Notes: generated by a model not told the origin, from the sequence alone. A DNA stretch of 6,401 nucleotides from Acidimicrobiia bacterium (GCA_013695075.1 JACDBE010000235.1:1-6401), one strand, 5' to 3'; positions 1-5,814 are shown, counted from the stretch's first letter. Translations and numbers: made by a program.

Positions 1-349
1 GGAAGCGCTCCGCCACCTCGTCGAAGAGCGCCTGGGAGGGTTCGCTTTCCAGCCCGAGCCGGGCCAGATCGAGGGTGGGACGCCACGCCGGTACTCCCAC
101 AGCGACATCGACCCGGGACCGCCAGTCACCGGCGGTGACGGTGTTGGCCGAGTCGATCCAGTGCCGCTGCAACTTGCCCGCCACCCGCAGGCAGCGTCGC
201 AGCAGCCGGGTCTGCTCCTTGGTGGGCCCGTCGGCAGCGATCTCCTCGGCCCAGTCGGCGAGGGCCCGGGGATGCCACGCCGCCGGGTCGGTGACCACCT
301 GCTGGTACAACCGTTCCACGGCGGCAAGCAGCGACAGCGTCGAGCTCAC
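1..349 (-). CDS. Unrecognised hypothetical protein, C-terminus cut by window edge
   Basis: This is an open frame of about 116 codons that runs off the left edge, so only the N-terminal part is visible. I do not recognise the family. The start is a GTG at 347-349 that overlaps the TGA of the upstream aminotransferase gene as GTGA. A GGGAG purine run (354-358) lies 4 bases before it, which supports this start and translational coupling. The protein begins (M)SSTLSLLAAVERLYQQ, then has AAWHPRALADWAEEI near residues 25-40, a basic stretch with LLRRCLRVAGKLQRHW near 50-65, and a segment with WRSRVDVAVGVPAWRPTLDL near 80-99. It looks soluble and largely helical, with several Trp and Arg residues and no signal peptide or membrane segment. 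Codon use matches the neighbours. It is the third gene of the nadE operon; its function cannot be inferred from position alone. Confidence 0.75.
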   Translation of the reverse strand, partial: MSSTLSLLAAVERLYQQVVTDPAAWHPRALADWAEEIAADGPTKEQTRLLRRCLRVAGKLQRHWIDSANTVTAGDWRSRVDVAVGVPAWRPTLDLARLGLESEPSQALFDEVAERF

Positions 350-1182
350 ACCGCTCCCGCCACCCGCCGTTCGTGCACCACCAGATCCTCGAAGGCCCCC
401 AGCAGCCGTCCGGTCAGCTCACCCCTGTCGAACAGCCGGTCCCCGACGGTGACCACCGGCAGCACCTGGCGCAGCGTCGACAGCGACATGATCTCGTCGG
501 CTTCCAGCATGCGCTCGAGGGGATACCGCCCCGGGGTGGGGCGGAGCCCCAGCGGCGGGGCCAGCTGACACACCGCCGATAGCGTTATCGAGTCGAGCAC
601 CCCCAGTTCCAGCTCGGGGTACGCCAGACGGTCGCCTTTGATCCAGGCGATGCTGGCGCCCGGACCCTCCAGCACCGAGCCGCTACGGCCGATGAGGATG
701 GCATCGTCGAACCCGGCCACGGTGGCGGCGAGCTTGGCCTCCATGTTTGGGGCGTACGACAAGGTCTTGGCGCCGGTGGTCCCCGACCAGGCGCCGTCGG
801 GGTGCCACGGGGCCACCACCGGTAGCAGCCGCATCGCCTCCGGCAGGGTGGGCAGCCGCTCGGCGAACACCAGGGTCAGCGACCCTCCGCCGGGATGATC
901 GGCGTCGACACCCCCGGTGACGATGACCCGCACCGCGCAGTCACCCTCGCCGGCCCGGTCCAGTACCCATCCGGCGATGTCGCCCAGCGGCGGTGGTGGC
1001 ATCCCCAGCCGCTGGGCACTGACCGCCAGCCTGGCGAGGTGCTGATCGAGTCGGAAGGGGACGCCGCGATAGGACCGGATGGTCTCGAAGTACCCGTAGC
1101 CCCGCTGCACGGCGATGTCGGCCACCGGGACGGTGGCGTCCTCGACCGGTACGCCGTCGACCAGCACGGGGCCCAGCGGCAT
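346..1182 (-). CDS. Class IV (fold type IV) PLP aminotransferase / aminodeoxychorismate lyase-like protein
   Basis: This 278-residue protein has the usual length and motif order of the fold-type IV PLP family, which includes branched-chain aminotransferase, D-amino-acid aminotransferase and 4-amino-4-deoxychorismate lyase (PabC). The visible motifs are QRGYGYFETIR at residues 26-36, LDQHLARL at 45-52, and the predicted Schiff-base lysine K139 in GAKTLSY. E172 in VLEGPGAS is the predicted glutamate that contacts the PLP ring nitrogen. Two usual signatures are altered. The Ser/Asn pair after the glutamate reads A-S, and the Gly-Ile-x-Arg element near the phosphate site reads GVLDSIT (194-200), with Asp in the Arg position. 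The exact reaction is therefore open; PabC-like lyase or an amino-acid transaminase are both possible. The ATG shares one base with the nadE stop (TGATG) and is preceded by a good ribosome binding site, GAGGAAG at 1187-1193. No pabA or pabB gene is in view. Confidence 0.85.
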   Translation of the reverse strand: MPLGPVLVDGVPVEDATVPVADIAVQRGYGYFETIRSYRGVPFRLDQHLARLAVSAQRLGMPPPPLGDIAGWVLDRAGEGDCAVRVIVTGGVDADHPGGGSLTLVFAERLPTLPEAMRLLPVVAPWHPDGAWSGTTGAKTLSYAPNMEAKLAATVAGFDDAILIGRSGSVLEGPGASIAWIKGDRLAYPELELGVLDSITLSAVCQLAPPLGLRPTPGRYPLERMLEADEIMSLSTLRQVLPVVTVGDRLFDRGELTGRLLGAFEDLVVHERRVAGAV

Positions 1183-2981
1183 CAGACTTCCTCGTCGACG
1201 GGGCCCAACCCGGCGTGCACCGGGGTGTGCTCGTTGACGGGGACGGCGTGTACCTGGGCTTCCTCGTCGACCGGGACGAACCCGGCGTGCACCGGGGTGT
1301 CCTCGTCGTACCCGGAGGTGACCGGCACCCGCCGGTCCTTGCCGAAGCCCTTGCGGGTGATGCGGACCCCCGGGGGCGCCTGGCGGCGCTTGTACTCGTT
1401 GCGATCGACCATGGCCACCACCGTTCGCACCAGCGCCGGGTCGAGTCCGGCGACGGCCATGTCCGCCAGCGACTCGTCCTCCTCGACGTAGCGGCGCAGG
1501 ATCTCATCGAGCAGCGGGTAGTCCGGCAGCGAGTCGCTGTCGCGCTGGTCGGGGCGCAGTTCCGCCGATGGTGGCTTGGCGATGATCGCCTCGGGGATCA
1601 CCTCGCCGTTGCCGTTGCGCCATCTGGCCAGGTCGTACACCAGGGTCTTGAAGACGTCCTTGAGCACGGCGTAGCCACCGGCCATGTCGCCATACAGGGT
1701 GGCGTAGCCGACCGCCAGCTCCGACTTGTTGCCGGTGGCCACCACCATCGGTCCGTACTTGTTGGACAGCGCCATGAGCACCGCCCCCCGAATCCTCGCC
1801 TGCAGGTTCTCCTCGGCGGTACCCGGGGTGGTGCCCTCGAAGACGGGTGCGAGCCCTTCCAGGTACGCTTGGAAGATCCCGTCGATCGGGATGACGTCGA
1901 AGCGGCAGCCGAGCCGCTTGGCCAGGTCCTCGGAGTCGGCCCACGAGCCCTCCGAGCTGTACCGGGCAGGCATGGTCACCCCCCACACCGCATCGGGCCC
2001 GATGGCATCGCAGGCGATGGCGGCGGTGAGGGCGCTGTCGATGCCGCCCGACAGCCCCACCACCACCCCGGAGAAACCGTTCTTACGCACGTAGTCGCCC
2101 AGCCCGGTGACCAGCGCCGAGTACACCTCCTCCTCTTCGTCGAGACGGGGACGTCCGCCGGCGACGAGGCCAGCACGTCCCTCGTCGACGGGGAGGTCGA
2201 GCACGAAGCGCTCCTCCGTGAACTGACCGGCGCGGTGCAGCAGCTCACCGGAGGCATCGAACGCCATCGAGTCGCCATCGAACACCAGCTCGTCCTGCCC
2301 GCCCACCATGTTGAGGTACACCACCGGCACCGCCAGCGAGCTGGCCACCCCGCTGATCAACTCGAACCGTTCCTGCCCCTTACCGCGGTGGTAGGGCGAG
2401 CCGTTGATGTTGAGCAGCACCCGGGCCCCGGCCGCCACCTGGTCGACGTGGGGGCCGTCGGCTCCCCAGATGTCCTCGCAGATCGAGATCCCCACCGGGA
2501 TGCCGGCTATGTCCCACACCCGGTCGGGGTAGTCGCCGGCGGCGAAGTAGCGGGCCTCGTCGAACACGCCGTAGTTGGGCAGCAGCACCTTGTGGTACAC
2601 GCCGACGATGCGCCCGCCCGTCATCAGAGCGGCGGCGTTGGCCAAGCGGCGGGGCCGGGAGTCCTCGAAGCCGCCGCCACTGCCCTCTGCCTCATCGACG
2701 TCCTCGGCCTCATCGTCGACCCTGCCGACGTACCCCACAACGGCCAGGGCGCTCCCGGAGCGGGCCGCCAGGGCGTCGACGGCGGCGATGCCGTCCTCGA
2801 CGAACTCGTCGCGCAGCACCAGGTCCTCGGGCGGGTAACCGGTGACGACCAGCTCGGGGAGCAGCAGCACGTCGGCCAGCTCGCTGTCCGCCCATGCCAT
2901 GGCTTCGGCGACGATGGCGGCGTTGCCGGCGATGTCACCCACCTTGGCGTTCACCTGGGCGCAGGCGACTCGAAGCGACAT
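1182..2981 (-). CDS. nadE: Glutamine-dependent NAD+ synthetase
   Basis: NadE makes NAD+ from nicotinic acid adenine dinucleotide, ATP and glutamine in the cytoplasm, the last step of NAD synthesis. With the ATG at 2981 the protein has 599 residues. The N-terminal nitrilase-type glutaminase domain (about 1-270) shows the triad E43 (LLLPELVVTGYPPEDL), K131 (HKVLLPNYG) and C168 (ISICED). The C-terminal synthetase domain (about 285-560) has the ATP-pyrophosphatase P-loop SGGIDSA at 311-317, ATGNKSE at 415-421 and YGDMAGG at 430-436. An upstream in-frame ATG at 3017 adds 12 residues, but it abuts a strong hairpin. The ATG at 2981 begins the family's normal MSLRVACAQVN start and has a -10 box (TAACCT) 7 bases upstream, so I chose it. 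Two oddities are an acidic insertion at about residues 88-110 inside the glutaminase domain and a repeat-built C-terminal tail at 562-599. It heads the operon with the class IV PLP gene. Confidence 0.96.
   Translation of the reverse strand: MSLRVACAQVNAKVGDIAGNAAIVAEAMAWADSELADVLLLPELVVTGYPPEDLVLRDEFVEDGIAAVDALAARSGSALAVVGYVGRVDDEAEDVDEAEGSGGGFEDSRPRRLANAAALMTGGRIVGVYHKVLLPNYGVFDEARYFAAGDYPDRVWDIAGIPVGISICEDIWGADGPHVDQVAAGARVLLNINGSPYHRGKGQERFELISGVASSLAVPVVYLNMVGGQDELVFDGDSMAFDASGELLHRAGQFTEERFVLDLPVDEGRAGLVAGGRPRLDEEEEVYSALVTGLGDYVRKNGFSGVVVGLSGGIDSALTAAIACDAIGPDAVWGVTMPARYSSEGSWADSEDLAKRLGCRFDVIPIDGIFQAYLEGLAPVFEGTTPGTAEENLQARIRGAVLMALSNKYGPMVVATGNKSELAVGYATLYGDMAGGYAVLKDVFKTLVYDLARWRNGNGEVIPEAIIAKPPSAELRPDQRDSDSLPDYPLLDEILRRYVEEDESLADMAVAGLDPALVRTVVAMVDRNEYKRRQAPPGVRITRKGFGKDRRVPVTSGYDEDTPVHAGFVPVDEEAQVHAVPVNEHTPVHAGLGPVDEEV
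1188..1298 (-). repeat. Three degenerate coding repeats forming the NadE C-terminal tail
   Basis: Three imperfect tandem units of 39, 33 and 39 bases encode TPVHAGFVPVDEE, AQVHAVPVNEH and TPVHAGLGPVDEE (NadE residues 562-598), followed by a final Val. The first and third units are nearly identical at DNA and protein level; the middle one is shorter by two codons and more diverged. They lie just after the point where NadE proteins normally end (after a stretch like GFGKDRRVPVTSGY), so they look like a lineage-specific extension. The last unit also contains the GAGGAAG ribosome binding site of the downstream gene. Confidence 0.85.
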
Positions 2982-2988
2982 GCTCTTC

Positions 2989-2994
2989 AGGTTA
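2989..2994 (-). promoter_or_regulatory. Putative -10 box of the nadE operon (TAACCT)
   Basis: On the minus strand TAACCT fits the actinobacterial TANNNT -10 pattern and lies 7 bases before the chosen nadE ATG at 2981. Transcription would begin at or one base before the start codon, giving a leaderless mRNA. No clear -35 is visible and there is only a weak GAAGAG purine run before the ATG. The site follows a hairpin that would end transcription of the upstream ligase gene. Confidence 0.4.
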
Positions 2995-3017
2995 GAAGCC
3001 CACCACTCCCCCATCAT

Positions 3018-3065
3018 TTCTTAGGGCCGAAACGCGCCACCAGCGGCGCGTTTCGGTCCCAAGAA
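3018..3065 (-). terminator. Strong intergenic hairpin, probable terminator of the ligase gene
   Basis: The two 21-base arms (3018-3038 and 3045-3065) pair around a 6-base loop, with a perfect 12-bp core (CCGAAACGCGCC with GGCGCGTTTCGG). Beyond the core, further pairing includes a G/C and A/T section with two imperfect positions, one of which is a G-U wobble. It begins 37 bases after the stop codon of the minus-strand GCS2-family gene and lies upstream of nadE. There is no U-tract on either strand, so it would be a tail-less terminator, common in high-GC bacteria, or an mRNA-stabilising stem. Its near symmetry means it can fold in either direction. Confidence 0.6.
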
Positions 3066-3102
3066 TCGGTAGATGGGCTCGGCGACCGACTGCGGGGCAG
3101 GG

Positions 3103-4251
3103 TCACAGGTCGCGCACCGTCTCTTCTACCAGGAAGTCGACGACGCGGCGCAGTGCTGCCGGCTGGTCAGCCCCCTCGTCGAGAGCGCCGTGGTACACCG
3201 CCAGCTGGCGGTCGGAGCTGGTGCCCCGCTCCAGTATCACCCGACCGTGCTCCAGCTCGGCGACGCACCCGGCCTCGGCGGCGTCCTCGGCCACCAGCTC
3301 CAGCAACTCCTCGTACAGCTCGGCGTAGGGCACGATGATCCCCCGCCCGAAGTCGATCAGCCCGGCGGCGGTGCCGTAGCGCTGGGCGCGCCACATGTTC
3401 TCGCTGATCAGCATCCGGGAGTAGGTGCGCCACCGCTGGTTGCCCTTGCGACGGCGGTACAGCATGCGCAGCAGCGACACGTACATCGCCGCCACCGTCA
3501 TCCCGTCATCGATGTTGGTGCAGATGTCCGAGGCCCGCATCTCCAGGGTGGGGTACCGATCAGACGGCCGCAGGTCCCACCACAGGCGGGTGGCGTCCTC
3601 GATGACTCCGGCCTGAACCAGCACCCCCACGTGGCGCCGGTAGTCCGACCACGAGGAGAACTCGTCGGGGAGCCCGGTGCGGGGCAGCGCCCGGAACACC
3701 GAGGTGCGATAGCTCTTCAGCCCCGACTCGATGCCGTGCCAGAACGGCGACGAGGTGCTGATGGCCAGCAGGTGCGGCATGAAGTACGACACCTGGTTCA
3801 TCAGGTCGATGCGCAACTCCTCGTCCTCGACCCCGACATGGACGTGCATTCCCGAGATGAGCAGCCGGCGGGCCACCCCGCCCATGGCCTCCGCCAGGGC
3901 GTTGTATCGTTCCTTGTCGGTGTTGAGCTGATCGGACCAGGCGGCCGACGGGTGGGTGCTGGCCGAGATCGGGGCCAGCCCGTGCTTGTTTGCCTCGGCG
4001 GCCACCGCCCTCCGCAGGCCGGCCAGCTCGGTGCGGGCCTCGGCGATCGACGAACAGATCGGGGTCCCCACCTCGATCTGGGAGCGCATGAACTCGGGTC
4101 CCACTTGACCTTGGGCCACTTCGGCGATGGCCTCCATCATCCCGTCGGGAAGGTCGCGCACCAGGTCGCCGGTCTCCAGATCGACGATCTTGAACTCTTC
4201 CTCGATGCCGACGGTGAACGACGGTCCTGCCGACAACCCTGCGCTGTCCAC
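3103..4251 (-). CDS. YbdK-like carboxylate-amine ligase (glutamate-cysteine ligase family 2)
   Basis: This 382-residue protein belongs to the GCS2 family of ATP-dependent ligases that join an amine to a carboxylate. E. coli YbdK, with weak glutamate-cysteine ligase activity, is the reference. Visible motifs are the N-terminal FTVGIEEEF (12-20), GMHVHVG (134-140), SSPFW (167-171), WWDLRPSDRYPTLEMR (224-239), and SENMWRAQRYG (283-293). The length is typical of YbdK. An in-frame TTG at 4281 would add 10 residues, but it falls inside a likely -10 box. The GTG at 4249-4251 has a strong GGGAGG site at 4258-4263 with 6-base spacing, so I chose it. The gene stands alone between the divergent amidohydrolase and the nadE operon. 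EgtA of ergothioneine synthesis is a relative, but no other egt gene is present, so the true substrate is unknown. Confidence 0.88.
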   Translation of the reverse strand: MDSAGLSAGPSFTVGIEEEFKIVDLETGDLVRDLPDGMMEAIAEVAQGQVGPEFMRSQIEVGTPICSSIAEARTELAGLRRAVAAEANKHGLAPISASTHPSAAWSDQLNTDKERYNALAEAMGGVARRLLISGMHVHVGVEDEELRIDLMNQVSYFMPHLLAISTSSPFWHGIESGLKSYRTSVFRALPRTGLPDEFSSWSDYRRHVGVLVQAGVIEDATRLWWDLRPSDRYPTLEMRASDICTNIDDGMTVAAMYVSLLRMLYRRRKGNQRWRTYSRMLISENMWRAQRYGTAAGLIDFGRGIIVPYAELYEELLELVAEDAAEAGCVAELEHGRVILERGTSSDRQLAVYHGALDEGADQPAALRRVVDFLVEETVRDL

Positions 4252-4257
4252 CCCGAT

Positions 4258-4263
4258 CCTCCC
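4258..4263 (-). promoter_or_regulatory. Ribosome binding site that fixes the GTG start of the ligase gene
   Basis: GGGAGG on the minus strand lies 6 bases upstream of the GTG at 4249-4251. It is the clearest Shine-Dalgarno match in the window and argues for the internal GTG start over the upstream TTG at 4281. Confidence 0.7.
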
Positions 4264-4279
4264 GACTGTGCGTCCCCGC

Positions 4280-4285
4280 AAGTTA
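4280..4285 (-). promoter_or_regulatory. Putative -10 box of the ligase gene (TAACTT)
   Basis: TAACTT on the minus strand fits TANNNT. Transcription would start near 4272, leaving a leader of about 20 bases that contains the GGGAGG site. This placement is self-consistent with the GTG start at 4251. No convincing -35 is seen. Confidence 0.4.
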
Positions 4286-4314
4286 CCCCCTGGCCGGCGC
4301 GGTCCGCCTTCAGA

Positions 4315-4335
4315 GGTGCGCCAATAGGGCGCACC
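4315..4335. repeat. Inverted repeat in the divergent intergenic region (8-bp arms, 5-base loop)
   Basis: GGTGCGCC at 4315-4322 and GGCGCACC at 4328-4335 are perfect reverse complements around AATAG. The repeat lies about 30 bases upstream of the ligase -10 box. It could be an operator or a structured leader; no function is shown. Confidence 0.6.
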
Positions 4336-4383
4336 CCCTCAGGCCATTGCTGTGAATCTCTTCGGCTGACGCCTCATCGCGGT

Positions 4384-4410
4384 GCGGTTAGGGGCCCCAG
4401 CCCCAACCGC
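4384..4410. repeat. Inverted repeat in the divergent intergenic region (11-bp stem with one bulge)
   Basis: GCGGTT plus GGGGC (4384-4389 and 4391-4395) pairs with GCCCC plus AACCGC (4400-4410) around the loop CCCA, leaving A4390 as a single bulge. This is a very stable G/C stem between the two divergent promoters. Confidence 0.6.
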
Positions 4411-4413
4411 CGA

Positions 4414-4434
4414 AGCTGCGCTATCCGCGCAGCT
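4414..4434. promoter_or_regulatory. Perfect dyad upstream of the amidohydrolase promoter, possible operator
   Basis: AGCTGCGC at 4414-4421 and GCGCAGCT at 4427-4434 are perfect reverse complements around TATCC, a 21-bp dyad. It ends 22 bases before the predicted -10 box, so it overlaps or abuts the -35 region. That position and size suit a dimeric regulator, but a simple hairpin cannot be ruled out. Confidence 0.45.
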
Positions 4435-4456
4435 CCTTGGAGACGCCAGCCACCGT

Positions 4457-4462
4457 TACAAT
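4457..4462 (+). promoter_or_regulatory. Putative -10 box of the amidohydrolase gene (TACAAT)
   Basis: TACAAT is a near-consensus -10 box 9 bases before the ATG at 4472. Transcription would start within about 2 bases of the start codon, giving a leaderless or nearly leaderless mRNA, in line with the lack of any Shine-Dalgarno sequence there. A weak TTGGAG lies 14 bases upstream, which is short for a -35. Confidence 0.5.
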
Positions 4463-4471
4463 CTCGCCTTC

Positions 4472-5644
4472 ATGGGCTCCCGCAACCCGTTCGGTGACCT
4501 TGCCCGTGCCGTCGCCCCCGAGATGGTCGAGCTTCGCCGCGAGCTGCATCGCTACCCCGAGGTCGGCTGGAGCGAGCACCGCACCACCCGCAAGGTGGCC
4601 GAGCGGCTCTACGACCTGGGGTTGCAGCCGCGGGTCCGGCCCGAGGGTGCCGGGCTCACCGTCGACGTCGGCGAGGGCCTGCCCATCGTCGCCTTCCGCG
4701 CCGACCTCGACGCTCTTCCCGTCGAGGAAGCCACCGACCTTCCCTTTCGCTCCGAACACCCGGGGGTGATGCACGCCTGTGGTCATGACGCCCACACCGC
4801 CATCGGGGTGGGCATTGCCACCGCCCTAACCCGACACCGGCAGGTGCCGGGAACGGTGCGGTTCCTCTTCCAACCGGCCGAAGAGTGCATCCCCGGCGGT
4901 GCCCAGGCGATGTGTGCCGAGGGCGCCGTGAACGGCGTGTCCGCCATCGCCGCCTTCCACGTCGACCCTGCGTTGGCGGCGGGCAGCATCGGGCTGCGGC
5001 TGGGAGGCATCACCGGGGCGTCCGACCGGATGGTCATCCGCCTGCGCGGCCCCGGTGGCCACACCTCGCGCCCCCACCGGACCGTCGATCTGGCCTACGC
5101 CGCCGGGAGGGTCCTCACCGAGCTGCCGGTGTTGTTGCGCCAGGGGGTCGATCCCCGCGAGCCGCTGGCGGTGGTGTTCGGGCGGATCGAGGGCGGCACC
5201 GCCGAGAACGTCATCCCCACCGAGATCGAGCTGGGGGGCACCACCCGGACGTTGAACCTCGACCTGTGGCGCACCATGCCCAAGCTGGTGGAACAGCACG
5301 TCCACGACCTCGTCGCTTCGCTTGGCGCCACCGCCGAGATCCTCCACGAGCGGGGCGCCCCCCCGGTGGTCAACCACGCCGTCGCCATCTCCGCCTTCGA
5401 TCGGGCGGGGCGGGCGGTGCTGGGGGACGATGCGGTGACCACCACCTACCAGAGCCTCGGCGCCGAGGACTTCGCCTGGTACCTGGAGTCGATACCCGGC
5501 GGGTTGATCCGGCTGGGCGCCGCCGTGCCCGGGCGCAGCATCGACCTGCACTCGGACCGGTTCGACATCGACGAGGCCAGCATCGAGACCGGTATCGCCG
5601 TTGGTGCCGCCGCCATGGTGGATCTGCTCACCACGGTGAGCTGA
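4472..5644 (+). CDS. M20-family metallo-amidohydrolase (HipO/IAA-amino acid hydrolase type)
   Basis: This 390-residue protein is of the normal length for the M20D group, which hydrolyses N-acyl or aryl-acyl amino acids using a pair of divalent metal ions. Visible motifs are FRADLDALPVEE at 75-86, MHACGHDAHT at 100-109, FQPAEE at 133-138, AFHVDP at 161-166, GPGGHTSRPH at 193-202 in the lid or dimerisation domain, and DLHSDRFDID near 358-367. Predicted metal ligands by family are C103, H105, E137/E138, H163 and H360, all present. It has no signal peptide, so it is likely cytoplasmic. The open frame extends 30 codons upstream to a GTG at 4382, but that section covers two hairpins and the promoter. 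The ATG at 4472 begins the typical conserved region soon after and was chosen. The substrate is unknown; amidohydrolase, aminoacylase, carboxypeptidase and hippurate hydrolase are common labels. It is transcribed divergently from the GCS2-family ligase. Confidence 0.92.
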   Translation: MGSRNPFGDLARAVAPEMVELRRELHRYPEVGWSEHRTTRKVAERLYDLGLQPRVRPEGAGLTVDVGEGLPIVAFRADLDALPVEEATDLPFRSEHPGVMHACGHDAHTAIGVGIATALTRHRQVPGTVRFLFQPAEECIPGGAQAMCAEGAVNGVSAIAAFHVDPALAAGSIGLRLGGITGASDRMVIRLRGPGGHTSRPHRTVDLAYAAGRVLTELPVLLRQGVDPREPLAVVFGRIEGGTAENVIPTEIELGGTTRTLNLDLWRTMPKLVEQHVHDLVASLGATAEILHERGAPPVVNHAVAISAFDRAGRAVLGDDAVTTTYQSLGAEDFAWYLESIPGGLIRLGAAVPGRSIDLHSDRFDIDEASIETGIAVGAAAMVDLLTTVS

Positions 5645-5677
5645 ACGGTCGGTTGTGAACCACCGTCCTGGTTGTTT
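5645..5677 (+). terminator. Probable terminator of the amidohydrolase gene
   Basis: Immediately after the TGA, ACGGT-C-GGTT (5645-5654) pairs with AACCACCGT (5658-5666) as a 9-bp stem with one bulged C and a 3-base loop. It is followed by a moderately T-rich tail, TGGTTGTTT at 5669-5677. It is a fair but not ideal intrinsic terminator. Confidence 0.5.
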
Positions 5678-5679
5678 CG

Positions 5680-5790
5680 CCTCCCAGGGAGGGGTGGCTG
5701 CGGAGCTGACGGGGAAAGGGGCGTGGGCGTCTAGCGCGGACAGGCGTCCCTCCCCGCCTCGCTCCGCTCGGCACCCATCCCAAAGGGAGG
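5680..5790. repeat. Long imperfect inverted repeat between the amidohydrolase and VOC genes
   Basis: Arms at about 5680-5724 and 5744-5790 pair over most of their length in blocks: CCTCCC with GGGAGG (5785-5790), GGGA with TCCC (5778-5781), GGGTG with CACCC (5772-5776), CGGAGC with GCTCCG (5761-5766), and CGGGGA with TCCCCG (5751-5756). Mismatches and small loops separate the blocks and the apical loop is about 19 bases. No coding frame with proper start signals occupies this gap. It may be a second terminator, a diverged REP/MITE-like element, or a structured leader or spacer. Confidence 0.55.
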
Positions 5791-5797
5791 GGAAACT

Positions 5798-5811
5798 GTT
5801 CGTCCTCGAAC
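5798..5811. promoter_or_regulatory. Short dyad just upstream of the VOC -10 box, possible operator
   Basis: GTTCG (5798-5802) and CGAAC (5807-5811) are perfect reverse complements separated by TCCT. The dyad ends 3 bases before the predicted -10 box, within the promoter spacer, where a bound repressor would block RNA polymerase. Evidence is positional only. Confidence 0.3.
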
Positions 5812-5814
5812 CGC

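Noticed and set aside
1188..1298. CRISPR-like repeat array
   Set aside because: The repeats are in frame inside the nadE coding region, are directly adjacent without spacers and encode a protein repeat.
2982..3017. ATG at 3017 as start of nadE
   Set aside because: It directly follows a strong hairpin, adds 12 residues not typical of the family, and would place the TAACCT box inside the gene.
1215..3338. A 707-codon plus-strand open frame opposite nadE
   Set aside because: It is the complement of a clear NadE gene, runs past the nadE start through the hairpin into the ligase gene, and its translation is His/Val/Gly/Arg-rich with no family motif. Long antisense frames are expected in GC-rich DNA.
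3103..4251. EgtA of an ergothioneine cluster
   Set aside because: The family is related, but no EgtB, EgtC, EgtD or EgtE gene is near, and length and motifs fit the YbdK group better.
4252..4281. TTG at 4281 as start of the ligase
   Set aside because: It lies within the likely -10 box and has no good ribosome binding site, whereas the GTG at 4251 does.
4382..4471. GTG at 4382 as start of the amidohydrolase
   Set aside because: The extra 30 codons cover two inverted repeats and the TACAAT box and add no family-like sequence; the ATG at 4472 fits the family start.
3073..4497. A 474-codon plus-strand open frame opposite the GCS2-family ligase
   Set aside because: It is antisense to a gene with clear motifs and crosses both intergenic regions; the translation is low complexity and has no recognisable domain.
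5798..5811. LexA/SOS box upstream of the VOC gene
   Set aside because: The actinobacterial LexA site has the half-sites in the order CGAAC-N4-GTTCG. Here the order is reversed (GTTCG-N4-CGAAC), so it is not a match.
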